DNA of 10,883 nt from Porticoccaceae bacterium (GTDB lineage Bacteria; Pseudomonadota; Gammaproteobacteria; Pseudomonadales; Porticoccaceae), in contig JALOAH010000113.1 of the NCBI GenBank assembly GCA_023228865.1, positions 1 to 10,883 of the forward strand, given 5' to 3'. Below, piece by piece: positions 4,941-10,883 of the stretch; the stretch's first letter is position 1; every line of letters starts with the position of its first letter. The notes under the pieces are model-generated. The model was given only the letters and a program-made list of their open reading frames with translations, had not been told where the DNA came from and made no database searches. The translations under genes were made by a program, and so were the position numbers.

Positions 4941-4998
4941 TTTCCGCTCCACCAATACCTAGTGCCACAATCATACCATGCCACTCGGGGAATTTCAT
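4941..4998 (-). other. abandoned start region between helicase and GIY-YIG genes
   Basis: The helicase TGA overlaps an ATG (4996-4998) in the ATGA manner seen across this operon, but that frame (MKFPEWHGMIV...) soon runs through the GIY-YIG gene in another frame and looks non-coding there. The first residues MKFPEW resemble MIFPSF at the start of the VRR-NUC protein on the other side of the GIY-YIG gene. I read it as the original VRR-NUC start, cut off by the insertion. Confidence 0.4.
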
Positions 4999-6881
4999 TG
5001 CTCTGGCATCCTGTCGGCGGGGCGGTTGTATCCGTGGACGCGGTAAAAGTCCGTCCCGCGCCGCCTGGCATAGGTTATTGTTTCTGGCATGGCGCCCTTG
5101 TCAATATGTTCTAAAAACATATCAATGTCCGGCGCAACGTGGCCACGGTATACCGCACGGCTCAGGGCCTCCCAATCCGCCACGGCTTGCGTGCTGTTCG
5201 CGCCAGGGGTGTACCAGATCGGGAAGGTGCGGTATTCGGTGGTGTAGTCGATACGCAGTGTATCGTTGCCGGACTGGCTAACGCCCTGCGCCAGCGTCCA
5301 GTTCAATACCGGATCTGTGCTGATGGCGTATGGGTCTTTTTTTACCCTGGTGAATTCGCGCACCAGCTTGGCATGAGGATCAACAATCTCACACTTGCAC
5401 GCGCAACAATACCTCGCCGCAATGTCATTATCGGCTTGGCACTCCGGGCACTCCTTGCTGGTCCAGCGGTAGTCGCACCGATCATACATGCCCATGCCGG
5501 CGCGCACCTGCCCTGTGCATCGCCGCCCATGGTGGCTGGGCAGGGGGCCATGATCAGTTTCGATAGGCTGGCCATTTAGGTCAAGGAAATAGCCGTCTTC
5601 GCTATACTCGAATTCGTCATCATTTTTTCGCGCCGAGAACTCGTTCTTAAATCCGCACTCCGGGCATTTTACGTCAAGCATGGCGCTACCGCTCGACGCG
5701 CCCTTTACGCGGATTCGCGGGGCGAACAGGTCGCTGTGCAAGTTGAACCTTTCTATATTCTCCCCATAATCAAGCAAAATAGCCTCTGGCTTTTCACTTT
5801 TTGCAATTGCTTCAATATCACCGGCAACCGAATCACTAATAAGCCGCACACCCCTCCATAATATTTGCTGAAACAAGCCGGGTGACTCGATTGCTCGCAT
5901 CACAGCGATAATAGAAACATGCGGGAAATCAACGCCCGTGGTAAGGGTGCCAACGCTTACTAAATACTTAAATTTTTTGTTTTCAAAATCTTTAATAAGT
6001 CCGTCTCGTTCGCTACCCATGTTTACATCGCCGCCAAGCATTCTGCTGTTCTCTGGCGGAAGGCTTTCCATAATCTCTTTTGCGTGCTGAACTGTTGCAG
6101 CAAATATCATTACTCCAGAGTGCCCGCGCGAATAACCAACAATATCGCTAACTATGTTGTATGTTAGCCTTCCCCTGCCCTCGAAAACCCTTTCAACATC
6201 GGAGTCGTCAAATTTTCCGTTCTGCTTAAGTTTTATGCTACTTGTGTCGTAGCTTTCAACATGGCTCGGGTCTGCGTGCATTGGCGTCAGGAAGCCAAGG
6301 TCAACAAGCTCTCTCGTTGTTATTCGGTAAAGCAAATTGTTGTAATATGGGTTTATTGCCTGGTCTTCAGGAACAAAAGAGCCATCTACATCATATGAAT
6401 AAATAAACCCTGTTTTAAATCTGTATGGACTTCCTGTCATCCCGATAACTCGCAACCTTTGGTTTTTCGCCCGCATAGCAGAAATAATGGCTTTTACTTG
6501 CTCTGTTGTTCTGTGGGCCTCATCAACCAAAACGGCACCAAACTGGTCGCCAAACCGAGATATGCTATTTGCCACTGTGCCCGGTGTTGCAAAAACACAC
6601 GGGTGCCGAAGGCATTTAGACCCGGAGGACGCGCTGAAGATGCTGGCTGGGCTGCCGGTAGCTAGGTACTTTTTCGCGTTACCGGTGCAAAGCTCTTTTG
6701 TTGGCTGCAAGCAAAGAACTCTTTTCCCCGTTGATTCATAAACCCACTTTGCTATTGCCGCCATTATGTGCGACTTCCCGGCGCCTCCTGATAACTCCAG
6801 CAGCCCAGGCATTAGGCTTTTTTTCATGTGTGCAATGGCGGCGTCAACAGCTTCTTGTTGGTAAAACCTAAGGCGACTCAT
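4995..6881 (-). CDS. DEAD/DEAH-box superfamily 2 helicase with C-terminal zinc-ribbon region
   Basis: A 628-residue ATP-dependent helicase. Motifs in order: Q-like RFYQQEA (5-11); Walker A SGGAGKSH (31-38), with GGAGKS where most have G.GKT; DEAH (120-123); TGSP (149-152); FAAT (260-263); TLTTGVDFP (312-320); and motif VI QQILWRGVRL (338-347), in which Trp replaces the usual Gly. From about residue 400 come Cys pairs (406/409, 478/481, 492/493, 495/497, with singles at 455 and 469) of one or two zinc ribbons, then an alpha/beta tail. It probably unwinds or remodels DNA in phage replication or recombination, like SSL2/UvsW-type helicases. The ATG overlaps the HNH gene's TGA. Bases 5740-6881 are much AT-richer than 4995-5740. 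Confidence 0.92.
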   Translation of the reverse strand: MSRLRFYQQEAVDAAIAHMKKSLMPGLLELSGGAGKSHIMAAIAKWVYESTGKRVLCLQPTKELCTGNAKKYLATGSPASIFSASSGSKCLRHPCVFATPGTVANSISRFGDQFGAVLVDEAHRTTEQVKAIISAMRAKNQRLRVIGMTGSPYRFKTGFIYSYDVDGSFVPEDQAINPYYNNLLYRITTRELVDLGFLTPMHADPSHVESYDTSSIKLKQNGKFDDSDVERVFEGRGRLTYNIVSDIVGYSRGHSGVMIFAATVQHAKEIMESLPPENSRMLGGDVNMGSERDGLIKDFENKKFKYLVSVGTLTTGVDFPHVSIIAVMRAIESPGLFQQILWRGVRLISDSVAGDIEAIAKSEKPEAILLDYGENIERFNLHSDLFAPRIRVKGASSGSAMLDVKCPECGFKNEFSARKNDDEFEYSEDGYFLDLNGQPIETDHGPLPSHHGRRCTGQVRAGMGMYDRCDYRWTSKECPECQADNDIAARYCCACKCEIVDPHAKLVREFTRVKKDPYAISTDPVLNWTLAQGVSQSGNDTLRIDYTTEYRTFPIWYTPGANSTQAVADWEALSRAVYRGHVAPDIDMFLEHIDKGAMPETITYARRRGTDFYRVHGYNRPADRMPEQ

Positions 6882-7501
6882 ATCAAAAACTTTCTTTTTG
6901 CGTTATTTTTTAAATTTTGTTCTGCCCAAACAGGCATTAAATTCGACAAACAATTTATTTTTTTTGGACAAGATATTCCTTCAGATAAAAGAACTGATAT
7001 TGGCGTTATGTGATCTATATGCCAGGCACCATGGTTCTCCCATCTCATTCCTTTCTCAAACTGTGATTCTATATGTGATATAAGCTCTTGCCTGGTATAG
7101 CCAAGTATTTTTTCTGTCCTGCCGTTCTTTTCTGTTTTTAAAACTCTTCGCAACGAATCCCGCATAAAACAAATAGCTTTAGATGTTTTTTTCGACCTCC
7201 ATTTAGACTCTGATTTTCTTACCGCCTCGCGGTTTTCCTTCTTCCACGTCTTTGCCCTATCTATTGTTTTTTGCCTGTTTTTTTTATACCACCTTTTTGC
7301 TCTAATAGCCGCCAATAACTTTTTTTCCTCGGCAGATACGCGAGGGATATTTTGCAAAGGCTTTTCTTCATAATGACAAGCAATACACTTTGCGTTAGAA
7401 CTCCAACGCTCAGAAATATGGTTTTTTTTGCATGGCTTGCCCGTGAAGTATCGAGCTTTACCTTTTGATAAAGATTCTTTTCGGGGAATTATTTCTTGCA
7501 T
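6878..7501 (-). CDS. HNH homing endonuclease
   Basis: A 207-residue HNH endonuclease. The N-terminal ARYFTGKPCKKNHISER followed by CIAC at 39-42 is a Cys/His finger common in phage HNH proteins. A long Lys/Arg-rich helical middle (about 60-130) should contact DNA. The HNH core is at 158-200: GAWHIDHITPIS (His161, Asp163, His164), then LSNLMPVWAEQNLKNN. It probably acts as a free-standing homing enzyme. Base composition is the lowest in the window (15 G+C in 6901-6960, 18 in 6961-7020), which suggests a foreign origin. The ATG at 7499-7501 has GGAG 8 bases upstream; a GTG at 7510 is possible. Its TGA overlaps the helicase ATG. Confidence 0.88.
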   Translation of the reverse strand: MQEIIPRKESLSKGKARYFTGKPCKKNHISERWSSNAKCIACHYEEKPLQNIPRVSAEEKKLLAAIRAKRWYKKNRQKTIDRAKTWKKENREAVRKSESKWRSKKTSKAICFMRDSLRRVLKTEKNGRTEKILGYTRQELISHIESQFEKGMRWENHGAWHIDHITPISVLLSEGISCPKKINCLSNLMPVWAEQNLKNNAKRKFLI

Positions 7502-7596
7502 TATACGCACTCCATCAAAGCGGTCATCGAAAGGGAAACAAGGCAGGCGATGATGAGTCGCTTTTCGTCTGGCCGGACTAGCCTTGATTTGACTGA
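7501..7596 (-). other. start-less open segment upstream of the HNH gene
   Basis: The 108 bases between the exonuclease and HNH genes hold no complete gene. One frame stays open for 31 codons, reads like protein (KSRLVRPDEKRLIIACLVSL...) with a hydrophobic stretch that could be a membrane helix, and its TAA overlaps the HNH ATG (TAATG). It has no upstream ATG, GTG or TTG, only ATGs close to the end. It may be a remnant of a gene disturbed by the HNH insertion, or chance. Confidence 0.25.
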
Positions 7597-7609
7597 TTAT
7601 ACGCCACGG

Positions 7610-8464
7610 TTACGAAAGCCGCCAGTATTCCGATGGTTTCCCAGTCCACGGAGCAACATCCAGCTCTGGCAATTTCTCTTTGACAATTTTGGCATAAGCA
7701 ACCGATCCGGCACGCTCAACCTTGGTCAGCTTGCGCCCCCACAAGATAGCGTTGCGCTCTTTGGCGATTTTAACCAGTTCTGCCATGACTTCTTTTTTCC
7801 GGGCCTCTGCATCATCGATGGTGGTTTTCAGTGCATCATATTCGTCAAGCAGGGACTTTGCGCCCAGGGTGTTGACTTCATAAATTGCGCCTTCAAGGTG
7901 GGCAGGGTTGTCCAGTTCTGACAGATAGCGGTTGTAAAAAGCTTCCATTTCCGGGAAATACTGACCCCACCATTCGGGGTCAAAATCTACGGTTTGCAGG
8001 TCATCACCGTGCTTGCTCCACTGATAGAAATGGGCATAGTGTCTGCCACTGCTGGCCATCTCGACTTGCATCTGTGCGTAGTAATGCGGCTGGTCAGCGG
8101 CGGCCTTGAACTCCGGCTGTGGTTTGTTCCGCAGACCAAACGGGCATTTTACTTCAACAAGCCCAAAGTACTCGATAAGGCCATCCGGCGTAGCGCCAAG
8201 CCAATCGTGCTCCGGATGGACGAAAAACCCGCACTCCTCAACGTAATGTCCGGTCTTGCCCATATAGTCCATAATTGCAAGGGGCTCGTGCAGGTGGCCG
8301 TATTCGGTGGCAATGTTGCCGGTGAACTCGGATTCAGCGCCATGATAGTCGCGCACCATTTGGCGGATCAGGTCTTCGGGGGTTTTCCATGGGTTCAGGC
8401 CAAGGGCGGCGCCCACGTTCGAGCCGGTGAGTCGTCCGCGTCTTTTTGGGGATAGGTTGGTCAT
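7610..8464 (-). CDS. YqaJ-type viral recombinase/exonuclease
   Basis: A 284-residue exonuclease of the YqaJ family (lambda-exonuclease fold), which digests one strand of duplex DNA from an end to leave ssDNA for annealing. Visible motifs: RLTGSNVGAALGLNPW at 11-26; GHLHEP at 56-61 with Glu60; GATPDGLI at 90-97 with Asp94; VEVKCP at 103-108 with Glu104 and Lys106; and HYYAQMQVEM at 127-136. Together these form the metal-binding core. The C-terminal third is helical and charged. The ATG at 8462-8464 has GGAG 7 bases upstream. It follows the ssDNA-binding and Sak4-like genes, the usual partners of such an exonuclease. Confidence 0.93.
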   Translation of the reverse strand: MTNLSPKRRGRLTGSNVGAALGLNPWKTPEDLIRQMVRDYHGAESEFTGNIATEYGHLHEPLAIMDYMGKTGHYVEECGFFVHPEHDWLGATPDGLIEYFGLVEVKCPFGLRNKPQPEFKAAADQPHYYAQMQVEMASSGRHYAHFYQWSKHGDDLQTVDFDPEWWGQYFPEMEAFYNRYLSELDNPAHLEGAIYEVNTLGAKSLLDEYDALKTTIDDAEARKKEVMAELVKIAKERNAILWGRKLTKVERAGSVAYAKIVKEKLPELDVAPWTGKPSEYWRLS

Positions 8465-8508
8465 TTTTTTACTCCGTTGATGTGGCGCGTCCTTGCGCCG
8501 GTTTTTGG

Positions 8509-9054
8509 TCAGAACGGGATGTCTTCCTCGAAATCATCAACCGGAGCAGTCTGCGGAACAGGCTTGGGCGGTACAGGCGGCGCATTCTTCGCCGGGGCCA
8601 CCGCGCTGACCCAGTTGCCCTGGATCTTCTCGCCATCCTCCTTGGTCATCTTCCACACCTGCAACTTGATTGCCATGGGCTTGCCGACCAACGCGGTCAT
8701 CAGGTCGGTGTCGTCAGGCTCCGCTTGCAGCTTGATCAGTCGCCCCCCTGCGTTGGCGTCAATCGCTGCCAGCATCCGCTTGGCCTTGTCCGCCGTGGCG
8801 GCGGGGTCTTTGTCGCGACTGGTGCCGTGGACTTTGACTTTTTGGAAAATCACACGGTTGCCATAGGCTTCGGGCCGCATGATTCGCCACTTGAGAGAGA
8901 TGTAACTGTCGCTCTCGTATTCGTCCCACTTGGCTTCCTCAATCGCTGCAATGCAGCCTGTGTTGGCTGGGATTGGCTCAAGATTTCCGCCCTCGGCTTC
9001 GTAGGTGGTTTTTGCTTCGGCCTGTTGGCCGTCGTTCATTGTCCAGAATGACAT
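8509..9054 (-). CDS. DUF669-type phage ssDNA-binding protein
   Basis: A 181-residue protein of the DUF669 type, found beside Sak4-like ATPases and exonucleases in many phages and thought to bind ssDNA. Typical features: MSFWTMNDGQ at the start, LEPIPANTGCIAAIEEAKWD at 25-44, YISLKWRIM at 51-59, and KAKRMLAAIDANAGG at 90-104. A Pro-rich linker (159-171) leads to an acidic tail ending DDFEEDIPF, very like the tail by which bacterial SSB recruits partners; that supports an SSB-like role. The ATG at 9054 lies 3 bases after the Sak4-like stop, with GAGG 8 bases upstream. It presumably coats the strand exposed by the exonuclease. Composition is GC-rich like the flanks. Confidence 0.87.
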   Translation of the reverse strand: MSFWTMNDGQQAEAKTTYEAEGGNLEPIPANTGCIAAIEEAKWDEYESDSYISLKWRIMRPEAYGNRVIFQKVKVHGTSRDKDPAATADKAKRMLAAIDANAGGRLIKLQAEPDDTDLMTALVGKPMAIKLQVWKMTKEDGEKIQGNWVSAVAPAKNAPPVPPKPVPQTAPVDDFEEDIPF

Positions 9055-9057
9055 GGT

Positions 9058-9939
9058 TTATTCCTCTTCGGTGGCTTCGGATGTATCGGATGATACGGGT
9101 GGTGGTTGTGTTGCGTTGAAAAACGGAATGTACGGCAGGATTGGATTTTCGCCCTCGGCAACGTCAAGCTCCTGCGGAATGCGATAACGGTTTTTAGCGT
9201 CAACAAAACCGATAGTGCCTTCGCTGGCGGTCACCAGGAGGCGCTCGCCGGTACTGGTCATTTTTCCATAGGCCTTGACGTTGCCCTTCTTGTCCTTGTC
9301 GCTTCCCATCACGAATTCGCGTGACTTAAGATACAGCACGGCATCGCTGGTGGCGATGTACACCCGGCGACTGGCTTCGTGCATGTCCATCGTCCACGTC
9401 GCGTAGGCTTCCACGTCCGGGCGGTTCTTGACCTTGGCAATGCCGCTGTGGGCCAGGAACACGACCGCAATCCCTCGCCGCCGCAAATGCTCACACGCAC
9501 TGCGCACCTTGGCGTGGAGGTTTGCAACAGCAAGATAGCCCTTACCGTAGCCGCCAGCGGCCTCGCCAATGTTGGTGGCTTCCGGGTTCCCGTCAAACTC
9601 GATCACCTCAGACTCAAACAACATATTCAGCGTGGTTACCGCGTCAATGACTACAGTCTTATAGGGGTGGTCCTGCGTTGCCAGTTCGCGCAACTGTTCA
9701 AGCAGTATTTCGCTCGGCTTGGCGTTGCGTTTCTGGTTTGCGCTGGGCAGTTCCGGGAAGAAGGCTGGCTGCTTATCCTCCGGCCACGTCTCGAACACGC
9801 TGGTAGCGTTCTCGGCCTGAACAAAAATAGGGTTTGGGAACGTCGCCGCCAGCGTTGATTTCCCAACTCCCGGAAAACCTACGATTGTGATTACCGGCGC
9901 TTGTGGGTGGGCCTTTTTGGCCTGATCAAGGTATGACAT
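9058..9939 (-). CDS. Sak4-like RecA-fold ATPase (phage recombination)
   Basis: A 293-residue P-loop ATPase of the phage nucleotide-binding AAA_24/Sak4 kind, a RecA-like single-strand annealing or strand-exchange protein. Walker A is GFPGVGKST at 21-29, Walker B is KTVVIDAVT at 94-102, and VVFLAHSGI at 159-167 is the RecA-like sensor strand. The C-terminal LVTASEGTIGFVDAKNRYRIP is shared with this family, and the tail is acidic (EATEEE). Its place as the first gene of the leftward operon, before the DUF669 and exonuclease genes, fits the module. The ATG at 9937-9939 has GGAG 9 bases upstream. A KaiC-like reading is possible, but the context favours recombination. Confidence 0.88.
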   Translation of the reverse strand: MSYLDQAKKAHPQAPVITIVGFPGVGKSTLAATFPNPIFVQAENATSVFETWPEDKQPAFFPELPSANQKRNAKPSEILLEQLRELATQDHPYKTVVIDAVTTLNMLFESEVIEFDGNPEATNIGEAAGGYGKGYLAVANLHAKVRSACEHLRRRGIAVVFLAHSGIAKVKNRPDVEAYATWTMDMHEASRRVYIATSDAVLYLKSREFVMGSDKDKKGNVKAYGKMTSTGERLLVTASEGTIGFVDAKNRYRIPQELDVAEGENPILPYIPFFNATQPPPVSSDTSEATEEE

Positions 9940-9979
9940 GTTTTGGTGCTCCGCATTGGGTTGTTGTCGTTTGTGACCG

Positions 9980-10008
9980 TTGCAAGATTAGACCGTAAAG
10001 GTTATGCT
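9980..10008 (+). promoter_or_regulatory. rightward promoter for the Cro-like gene
   Basis: TTGCAA (9980-9985) and TATGCT (10003-10008) are 17 bases apart and each match the sigma70 consensus at 4 of 6 positions. Transcription would begin near 10015, before the ATG at 10044. It shares nearly all its DNA with the opposed leftward promoter. Confidence 0.45.
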
Positions 10009-10014
10009 TGTCAA
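9987..10014 (-). promoter_or_regulatory. main leftward promoter of the recombination operon
   Basis: On the minus strand, TTGACA (10009-10014) is a perfect -35 box and TCTAAT (9987-9992) a 5-of-6 -10 box, 16 bases apart. Transcription would start near 9980 and run into the Sak4-like gene at 9939. The -35 lies within GGTGTTGACA, which shares GGTGTTGA with the palindrome at 3555-3570. A direct repeat GACCGT (9975-9980, 9991-9996) lies over the -10 region and may also be an operator. Confidence 0.65.
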
Positions 10015-10043
10015 CACCCAACATCAACATCATGAGGCATAAA

Positions 10044-10214
10044 ATGACAACGCAAGAAGCAAAAGATTTTTTTGGCGGCATAAAGGAGCTTGCTGAAGCT
10101 CTTGGGATATGGCCTCACAATATTAGCCGGTGGGGCAAATTTCCGCCCATGGCGAGGCAGTACGAAATTGAGATAAAAACAAAAGGCGCTCTCAAGTCAG
10201 AAAGCAATAAATAG
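10044..10214 (+). CDS. Cro/YdaS-like transcriptional regulator
   Basis: A 56-residue helix-turn-helix protein of the Cro/YdaS type. FFGGIKELAEALGIWPHNIS (9-28) holds the turn and recognition helix, and RWGKFPPMARQYEIEIKTKGAL (29-50) is the typical continuation (W....P..R...IE..T.GAL). It would bind operators in the divergent promoter region and control both arms. The ATG at 10044-10046 is chosen because GAGG lies about 7 bases upstream; an in-frame ATG at 10032 is less well placed. No CI-like repressor gene lies on the opposite side, where it usually would. The primase-polymerase gene follows 29 bases after its stop. Confidence 0.85.
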   Translation: MTTQEAKDFFGGIKELAEALGIWPHNISRWGKFPPMARQYEIEIKTKGALKSESNK

Positions 10215-10243
10215 TCACCTGATTGCCTTTAGAGGGCTAAAAA

Positions 10244-10883
10244 ATGAGCGCATGGGTAGACTATGTAGAAGCAGGGTTCCGCGTTTTTGGAATCCACGGT
10301 GTAGATAAAAACGGACGGTGTGAATGCGGGAATCCAGACTGCAAGGCGCTGTACAAGCACCCAAGGATCAGCAACTGGCAATCAGTCCCGCACTGGTCAG
10401 AAGATCAGCTCGAAACCTTCGAGCAGTTGGGCCATTTTAAAACCGGGTTCGGCGTCTTGTGCGCCGGGCATTTGATCATTGACGTGGACGCCCGCAACGG
10501 CGGCGTGGAGTCGTTCGCCAGGCTATGCAAGGACGTGCCAGAGGCGGCCGGCGCTGTGTTTGTGGTCAACACCGGGTCAGGCGGTGGCAGCCAACACCAT
10601 TACTTTTCGTTGCCGGAGCCCATGGCGCTAGTGCAGCACCTGCCACAATATCCCGGCATCGATTTAAAAACGTCAGGGTATGTCATAGGCGCCGGATCAT
10701 TGCACGCCAGCGGCGCGGACTATGAGCGGGCGCGGGGGTATCCACAGGACATCTCGGTGGCGCCTGCTGCGCTGGTGGATTTGCTGCGGAAGCCAGACAG
10801 GCACCGCGTTGACCTTGACGGGGCGGCGGTTGACGTGTCGGAGTCGGACATTCTCGACTTGCTGCACTACATATCCCCAGATC
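10244..10883 (+). CDS. bifunctional DNA primase/polymerase, N-terminal part (3' end outside window)
   Basis: The first 213 codons of a primase-polymerase of the archaeo-eukaryotic primase (Prim-Pol) superfamily, cut by the window edge. It begins MSAWVDYVEAGFRVFGIHG, the usual opening. The catalytic metal-binding motif DVD is at 80-82 (LIIDVDARNGG). The nucleotide-binding segment TGSGGGSQHHYFSLP is at 110-124, with the SGGG..H pattern, and GIDLKTSGYVIGAGS at 138-152 is the third hallmark. Cys26, Cys28 and Cys33 near the start may bind metal. It should make primers and extend them at the phage origin; such proteins often carry a helicase domain downstream, which cannot be seen here. AGAGGG lies about 8 bases before the ATG at 10244-10246. 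Confidence 0.88.
   Translation, partial: MSAWVDYVEAGFRVFGIHGVDKNGRCECGNPDCKALYKHPRISNWQSVPHWSEDQLETFEQLGHFKTGFGVLCAGHLIIDVDARNGGVESFARLCKDVPEAAGAVFVVNTGSGGGSQHHYFSLPEPMALVQHLPQYPGIDLKTSGYVIGAGSLHASGADYERARGYPQDISVAPAALVDLLRKPDRHRVDLDGAAVDVSESDILDLLHYISPD

Noticed and set aside
4783..4998. A 71-residue gene starting MKFPEW after the helicase
   Set aside because: After the first residues the frame simply runs out of phase through the GIY-YIG gene and becomes Arg/Gln-rich; kept only as an abandoned start.
7596..7601. Perfect minus-strand TATAAT as a promoter for the HNH gene
   Set aside because: No acceptable -35 box at 16-18 bases upstream and no extended -10 TG.
8446..9051. Plus-strand open frame of about 200 residues opposite the ssDNA-binding gene
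   Set aside because: Antisense to a well-supported gene, no motif, no ribosome site.
1..10883. tRNA genes, CRISPR arrays, insertion sequences, attachment sites
   Set aside because: No cloverleaf-like sequence, regularly spaced repeats, transposase or terminal inverted repeats were noticed by eye; a covariance-model scan was not possible here.

Overview
The window looks like the early (replication/recombination) region of a double-stranded DNA phage or prophage of a Gram-negative, probably proteobacterial, host. The reasons are the dense gene packing, the many start/stop overlaps of 4 bases or so, the strong GGAG-type ribosome sites, two DNA methyltransferases with no partner restriction enzyme, two free-standing homing endonucleases, and a phage-type recombination set. 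I see no virion, lysis or integrase genes, so lifestyle and exact host cannot be read from this piece.

Layout: the control region lies at about 9940-10043. To its right, on the + strand, are a small Cro/YdaS-like regulator (10044-10214) and the beginning of a primase-polymerase (10244 to the edge). To its left one long minus-strand operon runs to position 1. In transcription order it carries: a Sak4-like ATPase, a DUF669-type ssDNA-binding protein with an acidic tail, a YqaJ-type exonuclease, an HNH homing endonuclease, a DEAD/DEAH helicase, a GIY-YIG homing endonuclease, a VRR-NUC nuclease and a 73-residue protein. A second promoter at 3574-3602 then feeds the left half: a 91-residue protein, an adenine-N6 methyltransferase, a run of small genes (54, 68, 59, 123, 47 and 95 residues), a C5-cytosine methyltransferase, a 75-residue protein and the start of a zinc-ribbon protein. 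Several of the small genes are under 60 residues and easily missed.

How they work together (family knowledge plus inference): exonuclease, ssDNA-binding protein and recombinase-like ATPase form a single-strand annealing/strand-exchange module. Helicase, VRR-NUC and primase-polymerase serve replication and branch processing. The methyltransferases probably protect the DNA from host restriction. The regulator and two overlapping, opposed promoters form the switch between the two arms.

Most notable observations: (1) a 262-codon reading frame lies almost wholly inside the cytosine methyltransferase gene on the same strand, with its own well-placed Shine-Dalgarno sequence; (2) the helicase gene is a composition mosaic that changes sharply at its domain boundary and is flanked on both sides by homing endonucleases; (3) the GIY-YIG gene seems to have been inserted at the start of the VRR-NUC gene, leaving an abandoned start upstream; (4) a near-palindromic operator-like site at the internal promoter shares a half-site with the main control region. 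There is no gene-free stretch above 300 bases, and I found no tRNA, rRNA, CRISPR array or insertion sequence.
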